Source: Candidatus Krumholzibacteriota bacterium
GTDB taxonomy: Bacteria; Krumholzibacteriota; Krumholzibacteriia; JAJRXK01
Assembly (NCBI GenBank): GCA_029262065.1
Contig: JAJDAC010000050.1
Location: forward strand, 32,545-96,544
Reading direction: 5' to 3'
Length of the DNA: 64,000 nt
A program made the translations under genes and the position numbers. The notes beneath the pieces were generated by a model. That model saw nothing but the letters and a program-made list of their open reading frames with translations, was not told where the DNA came from and searched no databases. Shown one piece after another: positions 41,687 through 50,504 of the stretch (its first letter is position 1; each line of letters begins with the position of its first letter).

Positions 41687-42628
41687 TCAGGCCACAAACG
41701 TTCGCCGGTAGGCCGATGGAGGCGTACCTACCACCCGTTTGAAATGCAGTCGCAGAACCTGTGGGTCGGAGAAGCCGGTGCGCTCGGCTATGCGTTCCAG
41801 TGGCATTGTCGTGGTTTCCAGCAGTGTCTGCGCCAGGCGAACACGCTCGATCTGGAGCCACTTGTGTGGCGTGGTGCCGGTTACGGCCTTGAACCTTCGA
41901 GCCAGCGTGCGCGTGGACATGTTGGCGTCCGCGGCCATACTCTCGATGCTGTGCAAGCGGGTGAGGTCGGCACGGAGTTCGTCCAGGAACGAGGCAAAGG
42001 CCTTCTCGTCGAGATCGGTCTCAACTGGAGTGTCGATGAACTGTTTCTGCCCACCGTCGCGATGGGGCGGTACCACCAGTCGTCGGGCAACGGCGTTGGC
42101 CACGGTGGTTCCGAAGTCGCGGCGGATCAGATGTAGGCCCATGTCGATACCGGCCGCGCTGCCGGCGGATGTGAGTATGTTGCCCTCGTCTACGTACAGT
42201 ACGTCGGGATCGACGTGGGCTTTCGGAAACATCTGTCTCAGTGTCTCCGCGAATCGCCAGTGGGTCGTAACCCGCCTGCCATCGAGCAGCCCGGCGGCGC
42301 CCAGGACGAATGCCCCCGAACACACAGACAGGATGCGGGCGCCTTCATCATGCGCTCGCCGGAGTTTGCGTAACAATGTATCGGGTACCGGAGTTTGCGG
42401 GCCACGCCAGCCCGGCACCACGATGGTTCCGGCCGTGTCCAGTACCCTCAGGGTAAAGGGAGCGTCCACGAGCACGCCGCCCGTCGCCCGCAGGGGACCA
42501 GGATCCACCGCCGCCACGCGTAGGTTGTACCAATGTTCGAACTCGGGGCGTGGCAGCCCGAACAGTTCGACAACGATGCCGAATTCGAAGGTGCACAGAC
42601 CATCGTAGGCCAACGTCACCGTGTTCAT
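41687..42628 (-). CDS. FtrA-type AraC-family regulator with DJ-1/PfpI-like N-terminal domain
   Basis: 313 residues from ATG 42628. A TATAAT promoter at 42650-42655 puts the transcript start close to the other in-frame ATG (42643), so 42628 is the better start. Residues 1-175 form a class I glutamine amidotransferase-like domain (ILSVCSGAFVLGAAGLLDGRRVTTHW; the nucleophile-elbow Cys is present). Residues 210-313 hold two AraC helix-turn-helix motifs (MSTRTLARRFKAVTG and LERIAERTGFSDPQVLRLHFKR). It probably senses a small metabolite. It is divergent from a GNAT gene. Confidence 0.92.
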   Translation of the reverse strand: MNTVTLAYDGLCTFEFGIVVELFGLPRPEFEHWYNLRVAAVDPGPLRATGGVLVDAPFTLRVLDTAGTIVVPGWRGPQTPVPDTLLRKLRRAHDEGARILSVCSGAFVLGAAGLLDGRRVTTHWRFAETLRQMFPKAHVDPDVLYVDEGNILTSAGSAAGIDMGLHLIRRDFGTTVANAVARRLVVPPHRDGGQKQFIDTPVETDLDEKAFASFLDELRADLTRLHSIESMAADANMSTRTLARRFKAVTGTTPHKWLQIERVRLAQTLLETTTMPLERIAERTGFSDPQVLRLHFKRVVGTPPSAYRRTFVA

Positions 42629-42649
42629 GGGGTCTCTTTTCATGGCACA

Positions 42650-42678
42650 ATTATACGCACCAAGGGCATTTTTGCCAA
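42650..42678 (-). promoter_or_regulatory. Sigma-70-type promoter of the FtrA-type regulator
   Basis: On the minus strand TTGGCA (42678-42673), a 17-base spacer and a perfect TATAAT (42655-42650) give the best housekeeping promoter in the window. It faces the regulator gene and fixes its start at 42628. Confidence 0.75.
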
Positions 42679-42763
42679 TCGCCGAATCGACGCCGTGAGC
42701 GATACCATCGTAGTCCAACCCCACCTAGGGGAGGCGCGATCCATTTCTTGGCTGGAGGCAGCG

Positions 42764-43255
42764 ATGAGTGAATCAGTAGTACGGGCGGTCGAGAAACGAG
42801 ATCTTCCCGCCATGATCGAGCTATGTCGCGAACACGCGGCCTACGAGCGAGCCGAGTTCGTCGAACGCGAGCGAGAGGCGCAATTGGCCGAGTTGGTGCT
42901 TCGCTCGGACCGGATCCGGTGTTGGGTGGTCGACACCCCCAACGGCCTGGCTGGGTTCGCCGTCGTAAGTCTGGAGTTGTCGACGTGGGACGCGGGTCGC
43001 TACCTGCATCTCGACTGTCTATACCTACGCGAGGAGCATCGAGGCCAGCGCTGGGGACGCGTGCTGATGCAGTATGCCGCACGCACTGCGCTTGAGTGGG
43101 GTGCGGTGAATCTGCAATGGCAAACGCCGACCTGGAACGATGGAGCGGCGCGCTTCTACGAACGGTTGGGCGCCAGCGCCAGGGAAAAGCTGCGCTTCAC
43201 GTTGCTTCCTTCGGATTGCGCAAAGCTGGCTGGAGAAGACCTGGCCGATCGGTAG
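42764..43255 (+). CDS. GNAT-family N-acetyltransferase
   Basis: 163 residues from ATG 42764 (GGAGG upstream). This is a GNAT fold: the beta4-alpha3 acetyl-CoA motif is YLREEHRGQRWGRVLMQ, preceded by the beta strand YLHLDCLYL and followed by W-N-D-GAARFYERLGA. It acetylates an amine on a small molecule or protein; the substrate is unknown. It is divergent from the FtrA-type regulator, which may control it. Confidence 0.85.
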   Translation: MSESVVRAVEKRDLPAMIELCREHAAYERAEFVEREREAQLAELVLRSDRIRCWVVDTPNGLAGFAVVSLELSTWDAGRYLHLDCLYLREEHRGQRWGRVLMQYAARTALEWGAVNLQWQTPTWNDGAARFYERLGASAREKLRFTLLPSDCAKLAGEDLADR

Positions 43256-43290
43256 TCGACACCGAACCGGGAACCCCAATGCGAGGGCCT

Positions 43291-43316
43291 GCTGCGGCCG
43301 CAGTTCCGGCCGCAGC
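43291..43316. terminator. Bidirectional hairpin between convergent genes
   Basis: A 9-bp perfect stem, GCTGCGGCC / GGCCGCAGC, with an 8-base loop lies between the GNAT stop and the dockerin-protein stop. Confidence 0.6.
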
Positions 43317-43329
43317 CAAGCGGGAGGGG

Positions 43330-43920
43330 TTACGGGCAGCGCTCGCCCATGTGTTCGGCCATGATGGCCACATCACCCAGGTCCTCGGTTCCGTCGTGGC
43401 TCAAGTCCGAACGGAACTGGTAGGTTGGGTCGTTGAAGTCGTCGGCGAAAATGCCAAGGTCGGCCAGGTCGACCGAAAGACTCCCGTTGATGTCCGGACT
43501 CACGATGAAGATGGGGATTACGTCCGAACTGGGCGAGCCCGCTCCGTACGCTGTGAGCCCGGTCTGCGAATGCCCTCCGCCAATCATGATCCCGGAAATC
43601 TGTGTGCGCCCTTCGGCGTCGGTGTTCGCGTCGGCAACGTTGGGAGGCATGCCGCCGCAGGTGCCGAGGGTCGTCACATCATGGTCCCAGAGCCACAGAT
43701 CCTGAAGCGGGTAACCGGGTACGGGAGTTCCATCGAACATGCTGGTAACCACAAGCTGCACGGTGGCCGCCAGACCGATCAGGCTCTCGCCGTTGCCGGC
43801 TGGCGTAACCAGGATTGTGGCGCCGTTTGTGGTAGCGCTGACATCGACAAACTTGGCCTGCGCTGGCGTGGAAAAGAAGAACGCAACGGCGAGCGTCACG
43901 AGTACGAGTTCAAGTTTCAT
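43330..43920 (-). CDS. Secreted Ig-like/dockerin-like protein
   Basis: 196 residues from ATG 43920 (AAAGG upstream). The signal peptide covers residues 1-22. Residues 25-130 form a beta-rich Ig-like domain. Residues about 135-190 are a dockerin-like calcium pair (SPDINGSLSVDLADLGIFADDF and DLSHDGTEDLGDVAIMAEHMG). No FlgD-like tail is present, and the protein stops right after the second repeat. It may dock onto cohesin-like modules such as those at 1-3757. Confidence 0.75.
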   Translation of the reverse strand: MKLELVLVTLAVAFFFSTPAQAKFVDVSATTNGATILVTPAGNGESLIGLAATVQLVVTSMFDGTPVPGYPLQDLWLWDHDVTTLGTCGGMPPNVADANTDAEGRTQISGIMIGGGHSQTGLTAYGAGSPSSDVIPIFIVSPDINGSLSVDLADLGIFADDFNDPTYQFRSDLSHDGTEDLGDVAIMAEHMGERCP

Positions 43921-43926
43921 GAAAGT

Positions 43927-43943
43927 GCCTTTCGAAGAAAGGC
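43927..43943 (-). promoter_or_regulatory. Hairpin overlapping the ribosome binding site of the 43920 gene
   Basis: The perfect inverted repeat GCCTTTC-gaa-GAAAGGC lies 6 bases before the ATG. On the minus strand its right arm contains the AAAGG ribosome-binding bases, so the stem would hide the site. Confidence 0.35.
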
Positions 43944-44152
43944 GCGACGGGGGCGACGTCCAGGGGTTCGATTGGTCATCGCGCGTGTGGGTTTGGCAGC
44001 CACTGGTGACTATACATGTACTTGCGGGGGCCTGTCCACGGAGTACGCCCTGACCTCGGACGCGTAACATCGGTCCTGTGGTCGTGGTTCCACAATTCGC
44101 GTACGTTGCACGTGTTCGACGACGTAGAAAACGCAATCCCAAAGGACCGCTA

Positions 44153-46861
44153 GTGGCGCGAGAGATCGATTTTCCTACTAAAGATGTCGCCCTGCGCGAT
44201 GACGTGCGGCTGCTGGGAGCCATGGTCGGCGATATCGTCCGGGAGCAGGGGGGCGACTCCCTCTTCGAAATCGTCGAAAGCGCCCGCGCGGCGGCGATTC
44301 GCCGGCGAGAGGGTGATCCCAAAGCCGATGCGGAGTTGGCCACGCGCCTTGGTGGTTGCGACCCTCACATCTGCGAAGCTGTCGTGCGCAGTTTCGCCAC
44401 CTACTTCCAGGTCGTGAATCTGGGAGAGACGATCCATCGCATCCGCCGGCGACGCGAGTACGAGCGTCTGGCCTCCGAAGGGGGCCGGCCCCAGCTATAC
44501 AGCTTCCATGATCTGCTCGAAGGCTTGAAGGAAACCGGCCACGACGCCGCGTCGGCCATGAAGATCCTGGCGCGGATTCGCATTGAGCCGGTGTTCACCG
44601 CGCACCCCACCGAAAACACCCGGCCCGCTATTCTCGAGAAGCGCCAACGCATTGCCCGTGCTTTGGTGGATCGCCTCGATCCATCGCGTCCGCCGTCGGA
44701 GGAGCGTCGTGCCATCGCGCGCATTCGGGCCGAGGTTACCTCGGCTTGGCAAACGCTGGAGCACCCATCCGAGCGGCCCACGGTGGCCGACGAGTTGGAG
44801 TTCGTGCTGTTCTTTCTGTCGGACGTGGTCTATCGAATCGTCCCGCCGCTGTACGAGCAGCTGGAAGATGCGTTCTTGCAAGTGTTCGGCGAAACGGTAA
44901 GGGCCCCGGCTGTTCTGGGATTTGCATCGTGGGTCGGTGGCGACATGGACGGCAACCCCAACGTCTCGGCGCAGACCATTCGCGGCACGCTGGCCCGCCA
45001 ACGCGAAGTCATTCTCTCTCGCTACCGCGGTGAGCTTCACCGCGTGTCGGGTCTCCTGACCCAGTCTGAAGCCCGCGTGAATATCGCGCCCGCCGTGGTG
45101 GACCGCGCCGCCGCCTATGGGCGCATGTTTCCCGCAGCCATGGAACGGATCCCGCGGCGCCAACGAGACATGTCCTATCTGGTTTTGCTGCGCGGTATCG
45201 AAGCGCGTGTCGTCGCTACGCGCGATGAGAGGGCCTATGCCTACACTGGAGTTGACGAACTACTCGAGGACCTTGCCCTGATCGAGGAGAGTCTGGCGGC
45301 CAACCGTGGGTCGAATGCAGGACTGTTCTCCGTGCGACGTCTGGCGAGAAGAGTGGAGACATTTGGTTTTCACCTGGCCACGCTGGATGTGCGCCAGCAC
45401 GCCGAGGTCCACCGCGCCGTGGCTGGTCGGATTCTGGGCGACCCGAAGTTCCCTGAGCGGTCAGCCCCCGAGCGGACGCGAATCCTGAGCCAGGCGTTGG
45501 CGACCCCGCCGGTCGAAGCGTTCTTGCCCGATGCCGCCGATGATGCGGTGCTCGAGGTGTTTCGTGCCATCAAGGAGTGCCAGCTGAAGTATGGGCATCG
45601 GGCTATTGGTCCTTACATCGTAAGCATGTCGCAGGGTACCGATGATGTGTTGGCCGTCTTGCTTCTGGCGCGACATGCGGGGCTGGTTGAAGACAACGTC
45701 GTGCCTTTGGACGTGGCGCCGCTGTTCGAGACAGTTCCAGATCTGGAAGCCGGCCCCGCCATTCTTCGTGAACTCTTGTCGGTGGATGGCTACCGGACGC
45801 ACCTGGCCACGCGCGACAATCACCAGATGATCATGATCGGCTACTCCGACAGCAACAAGGACGGGGGAATCGCCGCATCGCGCTGGGCTTTGCATCGCGC
45901 CCAGACCGCGTTGCTGGCTCCGCTGAATGACGCGGGGGTAGACATCACATTCTTCCACGGACGTGGCGGTACCATAAGTCGCGGCGGAGGCAAGACGCAC
46001 CTTGCGGTCCTCTCGGCTCCCGAAGGGTCGTTGCGCGGCCGTCTGCGTACGACCGAGCAAGGTGAGATGATCGCGGCCAAATACGGCTTGCGCGGTATTG
46101 CCATGCGGACGCTCGAGCGGGCGGCGGTCTCAGTCGCGCGAGCCACGGCCAGCCCGATGCACGATCCGCGCGAAGCGGATTGGGCCAAGGCAATGTCGAC
46201 TATCGCCGATGAGGCCCGGGCCACCTACCGGGGTCTGGTTTACGAGCACCCGGGGTTTGTCGACTACTTTCGTTCGGCTACCCCCATCGACGTCATCGAG
46301 AAAATGCGAATTGGATCGCGGCCGTCGTCGAGGAAGTCGGGACGACGAGTCGAAGATCTGCGGGCCATTCCATGGGTGTTCGCGTGGACCCAATCGCGCC
46401 ATCTGCTCCCCGGCTGGTATGGCTTGGGCACGTCGCTCGAATCCTTCTGTCAGCGCGAGGGGATTGCGTCGCTTATGGAGATGGCCGACGAATGGCCTTT
46501 CCTGCTCGCGCTACTGGCCGACGTGGAAATGGTGTTGGCCAAGGCTGATATGCCCATCGCTACCCACTACGCCGATCTTGCGGGTGAAGCGGGGCAACCC
46601 ATCTTTTCGATGGTGCGGGAGGAATACGAGCGGACGGTCCGTATGGTGCTGCAAGCCAGAGGCCGCGAGCGGTTGCTGGAAGACGACGTTACCCTGGAGC
46701 GCTCGATTCGACTGCGCAATCCGTACGTCGATCCCATGAGTCTGTTGCAGATCGATCTTCTGCGGCGCTGGCGGGCCACCGACGGCACCGACGATGCTCT
46801 GCTTGGTGCGCTTGTTACCACCGTCAATGGAATCGCCGCGGGTCTCCAAAACACAGGATAG
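44153..46861 (+). CDS. ppc: Phosphoenolpyruvate carboxylase
   Basis: 902 residues from GTG 44153, chosen because AAAGGA stands 6 bases upstream and the protein then starts near LRDDVRLLGAMVGDIVREQ, the usual N-terminus; an in-frame GTG at 44078 would add 25 basic residues. It converts PEP plus bicarbonate to oxaloacetate to refill the TCA cycle. Active-site signatures are intact: His151 in FTAHPTEN, Lys569 in GYSDSNKDGG, and HGRGGTISRGGG. The C-terminus ends LQNTG, as is typical. It is a monocistronic cytosolic enzyme. Confidence 0.97.
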   Translation: MAREIDFPTKDVALRDDVRLLGAMVGDIVREQGGDSLFEIVESARAAAIRRREGDPKADAELATRLGGCDPHICEAVVRSFATYFQVVNLGETIHRIRRRREYERLASEGGRPQLYSFHDLLEGLKETGHDAASAMKILARIRIEPVFTAHPTENTRPAILEKRQRIARALVDRLDPSRPPSEERRAIARIRAEVTSAWQTLEHPSERPTVADELEFVLFFLSDVVYRIVPPLYEQLEDAFLQVFGETVRAPAVLGFASWVGGDMDGNPNVSAQTIRGTLARQREVILSRYRGELHRVSGLLTQSEARVNIAPAVVDRAAAYGRMFPAAMERIPRRQRDMSYLVLLRGIEARVVATRDERAYAYTGVDELLEDLALIEESLAANRGSNAGLFSVRRLARRVETFGFHLATLDVRQHAEVHRAVAGRILGDPKFPERSAPERTRILSQALATPPVEAFLPDAADDAVLEVFRAIKECQLKYGHRAIGPYIVSMSQGTDDVLAVLLLARHAGLVEDNVVPLDVAPLFETVPDLEAGPAILRELLSVDGYRTHLATRDNHQMIMIGYSDSNKDGGIAASRWALHRAQTALLAPLNDAGVDITFFHGRGGTISRGGGKTHLAVLSAPEGSLRGRLRTTEQGEMIAAKYGLRGIAMRTLERAAVSVARATASPMHDPREADWAKAMSTIADEARATYRGLVYEHPGFVDYFRSATPIDVIEKMRIGSRPSSRKSGRRVEDLRAIPWVFAWTQSRHLLPGWYGLGTSLESFCQREGIASLMEMADEWPFLLALLADVEMVLAKADMPIATHYADLAGEAGQPIFSMVREEYERTVRMVLQARGRERLLEDDVTLERSIRLRNPYVDPMSLLQIDLLRRWRATDGTDDALLGALVTTVNGIAAGLQNTG

Positions 46862-46873
46862 TCGGCAGGCCGT

Positions 46874-46903
46874 TTGACTGAGCGGCGCTTCACGTACTAT
46901 ATT
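46874..46903 (+). promoter_or_regulatory. Sigma-70-like promoter for the 47019 gene pair
   Basis: TTGACT (46874-46879), an 18-base spacer and TATATT (46898-46903), about 115 bases before the ATG at 47019. Confidence 0.55.
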
Positions 46904-47018
46904 TCCACTCCCTCCACCGAACGCGCGTGCATCCTTCCCCGCGCGACACCAATCCCGTCAGCCTCCTCCAATCGAGCGCACCGCGTCGCTCGTTAACTCT
47001 TGTTGTCAGGAGGCCGAT

Positions 47019-47909
47019 ATGTTTCGGGGCTTCATGGTGTGTCTAATGTTGCTCGTGCCGCGAATGTGCACGGGTGGTCCGGGTCAGTTTTCCTACCTGG
47101 AGACCGTGCACGAATGGCAGAACGACTCCTTGAAGGGGTGTGACGAACTCATGGACGTCATACTTCCCGGCCTGTTCTGTGATTCCTGGGAGAGTGGTTG
47201 TCTGGGTGGGTGCAATGGTCCCAAGTCGGCGTACGTGTTTGGTCCTACCGCGTACTCTCCGCTGTGGGGGACCCAGCGCAATATGTATGTAATTGTTGGC
47301 TACGGTACCATTCGAGACGGGCTCGTGCCGGCGAAGCAACACTTTCTATTGTCCACGTATACGCAGGATCCCGTGCAAGGGGAAGTTCCGGGGGCGTATG
47401 TGCCCAGAGGTGGGATCAGTTTCGATCTTCGAATCCGGGATTTTCTGTTCGACAACGGGAGCTTCTACGATGGACTGGATCTCTCCAGACTGTCGCTTGC
47501 CTGGAACCACCTGGTGGATGTGGACGCCGGGGAGTACTACACTGGCGGCGGCGGTTGTGATTCCTACTACGAAGGTTGCAATGGGTGGTGGCGGCGTCTA
47601 CATGCGTCGGCCATCCTGGCGCGCCCCGAAATTGCTACGTTCGATGGGGAAGTATCGGCGTCTGCATCGACTCCACCTCAGAAGTATTTCGAGTGGGAGG
47701 CCGTGAGTTTTGCCATGTACCTGGCGTTCGAACATCCGGACGGAGACGCGGTCGCCGCCGACTTCGGGATTGGGCAGTACGTCACCGAGTGGCGTCATTG
47801 CACTCCCGAGCCGATCATCGAATTCATGGAATGGTCGACGCCAATCCTGGGGCACGGTGGCGTACCCACGCAATCGTCTTCCTGGGGTGCTATCAAGGCC
47901 AGGTACTAG
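47019..47909 (+). CDS. Secreted protein ending in SWGAIKARY
   Basis: 296 residues with AGGAGG 6 bases before the ATG. The signal peptide covers residues 1-19. The mature chain is beta-rich with clustered Cys and Tyr/Gly segments (CDSWESGCLGGCNG, YYTGGGGCDSYYEGCNGWW). No family was recognised. The last nine residues, SWGAIKARY, match those of 14017-14940 and 25800-26492. The following gene starts directly after its stop codon, indicating an operon of two. Confidence 0.75.
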   Translation: MFRGFMVCLMLLVPRMCTGGPGQFSYLETVHEWQNDSLKGCDELMDVILPGLFCDSWESGCLGGCNGPKSAYVFGPTAYSPLWGTQRNMYVIVGYGTIRDGLVPAKQHFLLSTYTQDPVQGEVPGAYVPRGGISFDLRIRDFLFDNGSFYDGLDLSRLSLAWNHLVDVDAGEYYTGGGGCDSYYEGCNGWWRRLHASAILARPEIATFDGEVSASASTPPQKYFEWEAVSFAMYLAFEHPDGDAVAADFGIGQYVTEWRHCTPEPIIEFMEWSTPILGHGGVPTQSSSWGAIKARY

Positions 47910-48389
47910 ATGAATGTTTCTACACTTCTTCTGGCGTTCATGGGAATTGCGGTCATTGGCGCGGGCGATGTTGAAGTTCTGGCATTGCAGCAAATCCAAC
48001 TGGTCGTGGACCATACCAAGGATCTGAGTGCCAAGCATGACTCGGATGCCGAATTTCCCGATCCTGAGCGCCCTTGGATGTCCCGAATGGGGCTCATCGA
48101 TCTGGCTTCGGACGAAGCCTACCTACGCGATATCGACAATGAACACTGGTTTGTCAGTTCCCTCATGGGCAAGCCGTGGATGTTCTGGTCGAAGATTGCC
48201 CGATACATGTGGGAGAACCACGAGGCGGAAGTCCCTGAGGGAGTGGAGTTGCTGGATCGGCGCGGAACCGTATGGTTGATCGAGCGGGAGACCGGCGTAG
48301 CCATCTCGCACGAAGATATCGGGTGGTACGCGCTTCGACTCGCGCGCGTGATGGATCGATTCGTGCCGTTTGATCAAGACGCGTGGTAG
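47910..48389 (+). CDS. Small exported or membrane-anchored protein of unknown function
   Basis: 159 residues starting on the base after the preceding stop, with AAGGCCAGG just upstream. Residues 1-20 are hydrophobic (LLLAFMGIAVIGAG), giving a signal peptide or anchor. The rest is acidic and aromatic-rich (PWMSRMGLIDL, WFVSSLMGKPWMFWSKIARYMW). No family was recognised. Co-expression with the SWG-tailed protein suggests a shared task. It does not have the SWG-type ending itself. Confidence 0.65.
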   Translation: MNVSTLLLAFMGIAVIGAGDVEVLALQQIQLVVDHTKDLSAKHDSDAEFPDPERPWMSRMGLIDLASDEAYLRDIDNEHWFVSSLMGKPWMFWSKIARYMWENHEAEVPEGVELLDRRGTVWLIERETGVAISHEDIGWYALRLARVMDRFVPFDQDAW

Positions 48390-48398
48390 CCCCACCGG

Positions 48399-50504
48399 CT
48401 AGCGCACCAGCGTAAGTTTCTGTCGGTCTACCTGGGTACCGGCCCGGAGCTCCAATACGTACACGCCACTCGCCACCGCCTGACCTGCGTCGTTCACCCC
48501 CGACCAGGTCACGCGGTGGGTCCCCGCGCCCTTGTATACCTTCGCCAATTGACGCACGCGTTCTCCGCGCAGGTTGTAGATGGTCAGTTGCATCAACGCA
48601 GGTTCGGCCAGCGCGACTTCGACGGTAGTGCGTGGATTGAACGGGTTCGGTGCGACCGAGCTCAGCCGGGAGAGGCGAACAATCCTGGGGTCGTTGGCGG
48701 TGGCTGTGTCAGTGCGAAGTAGGCGAAACCAATCGGTGGGTTGGCCCAGTGTGTTGATGAAAGTCAGATCCAACTGGAGCCCGTCGATGTCGAGTACGAC
48801 TGAGCCCAGCAAGTTCAGTGATGTATACATTGCGGGGTGATCGAGAGTGCCGCCGCCTATCTTGCCCGAGCTGCCGGCAACGACGTACACCGCGCCCTGA
48901 TTGGCCGCACCGCCTTCGAGTGGTTTTCGGTAGGCGCCGTTCCCTCCGATACGGCCGTCGCCGCTGTCTACCAGCATTGAGTCGTGAAGCGTTGTCGAAA
49001 GCCCGTAGTGTTGATCGAGCAGAAACGATCGCTCGTAGGCGTGGCTGTGGCCACCCAGCACCAGGTCGACTCCGGCCGCCTCGAGAATAGGCAGTGCGTT
49101 CTCACGCATTTCATCGTGGCGAGGTTCGGTGTCGGAATCGTGCGAACCCTTGGTGTACGGGGGATGGTGCCAGAACGCCACGATCCAGTCGGCGGTTACC
49201 TGGTCCAGGTCCATTTGCAGCCACGTGAGCATGTCGCCGCCCGTGGATCGATCGGTTTCGAACGATTCGAGGCTTATGAAATGCACGTTGGCGTAGTCGA
49301 ATGAATAGTAGGCTTCGGTCCCCGAAGGCTCTCCTCCCGCTTCCCCATTGGTGGGTAGCGTGAAGATGTCGTAGTAGGGACCGGTCTGCGTGGCCGAGTC
49401 AGCCGAGATTCCGTCGTGGTTTCCCAGGGTGGACCACAGAGCGCTCTTGCGCAGCATGGACGGATACAGGTCGAATACGGCGGCCTGGTACTCCGTATCG
49501 AAGCCACTGCCGTAGGCATTGTCGCCTAGCATCATCCATAGGTCGGTGTGCGTGGACCCGGTGTAGTTGAAGTAGCCATCGCGTACCGCGGCCGCGTTGT
49601 TGTCGGCGGTTCCCGAGTCGCCCAACACCCAAACCCGCGTGGGTTTTTGGCTGCCGGCCACCGGGGCCGTCAGGAAGTAGTGATCCGCGTCGTCACCCGC
49701 CAGGGCACCAGTCGAGGTGCCCACCGAGTAGTAGTAGAACGTGTCGGCGTTCAGGCCCGAAATAGAGATTTCATGCTCGGTGCGGGTTCCCGCGACGGAC
49801 TGGGTTTGGCTCAGGGCTCCCAGTATGGTGCCGTAGCGAACCACGGTTTCGGTGTTCACGTCGGTGCGCCAACGCACCGTCATTTCGTTCGACGTGCCCT
49901 GCTGCAGGTACGGCCCGCGCGAAATCAGTTCGGCGGGATCGATGCGCAGCTGCGGTACGAGGGCCAGATCGGAAGACGAGGTACTTTGATTGTAGACCGC
50001 GATAGCCAGTACGTTGTCACCGTCGACCAACAAAGGAATACCCGAAGACGAGATGTCATTTCGAGGAGCGTACACTGGTGTGGGGCCGTTGCTCGATTCG
50101 TGCAAGGCGGGTCGCGTATTCCAGGCGATCTGGCCAACGGGCATCTCCGGCGAACGAAATACTTCCACCCCATTGATCCAGGCGACGTAGCCGTCGTCGT
50201 AGTCCGCGCCCAACAGGAGTATCTGCACGCTCGATGCATCCGCGATGTTGAACGTGGCTCGGGTGTATACCGAAGACGTACCGGCGGGCACGGGAGTCTG
50301 GATGATCGCACCGGCGTTGTAGCCCGCGCCGTATGTGCCCGTGCTCCACGCACTGTCGTCGTAACCGGTCGATGTCCACAGTTCCCCGACACCCGGATCG
50401 GTTTGATTGGCCAGGTACGTCATGCTCGCGCCCAACCCAAGCTCGTCGATCGCTGAAGCTGGGGTGGCCGCCAGGCACAAGACGAGAGCAAATAACTTTC
50501 TCAT
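48399..50504 (-). CDS. Secreted purple-acid-phosphatase-like metallophosphoesterase with FlgD-like tail
   Basis: 701 residues with a signal peptide at 1-18. Residues 20-190 form a beta-sandwich ligand-binding domain. Residues 195-285 are the FN3-like N-terminal domain typical of purple acid phosphatases (SRGPYLQQGTSNEMTVRW). The metal centre is complete: GDSGT, MMLGDNAYG, LGNHD, WHHPPYTKG and GGHSHAYER. The C-terminal FlgD-like tail reads APNPFNPRTTVEV ... KLTLVR. It probably releases phosphate from organic esters at the surface. It is coupled (ATGA) to the upstream TPR gene. Confidence 0.92.
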   Translation of the reverse strand: MRKLFALVLCLAATPASAIDELGLGASMTYLANQTDPGVGELWTSTGYDDSAWSTGTYGAGYNAGAIIQTPVPAGTSSVYTRATFNIADASSVQILLLGADYDDGYVAWINGVEVFRSPEMPVGQIAWNTRPALHESSNGPTPVYAPRNDISSSGIPLLVDGDNVLAIAVYNQSTSSSDLALVPQLRIDPAELISRGPYLQQGTSNEMTVRWRTDVNTETVVRYGTILGALSQTQSVAGTRTEHEISISGLNADTFYYYSVGTSTGALAGDDADHYFLTAPVAGSQKPTRVWVLGDSGTADNNAAAVRDGYFNYTGSTHTDLWMMLGDNAYGSGFDTEYQAAVFDLYPSMLRKSALWSTLGNHDGISADSATQTGPYYDIFTLPTNGEAGGEPSGTEAYYSFDYANVHFISLESFETDRSTGGDMLTWLQMDLDQVTADWIVAFWHHPPYTKGSHDSDTEPRHDEMRENALPILEAAGVDLVLGGHSHAYERSFLLDQHYGLSTTLHDSMLVDSGDGRIGGNGAYRKPLEGGAANQGAVYVVAGSSGKIGGGTLDHPAMYTSLNLLGSVVLDIDGLQLDLTFINTLGQPTDWFRLLRTDTATANDPRIVRLSRLSSVAPNPFNPRTTVEVALAEPALMQLTIYNLRGERVRQLAKVYKGAGTHRVTWSGVNDAGQAVASGVYVLELRAGTQVDRQKLTLVR

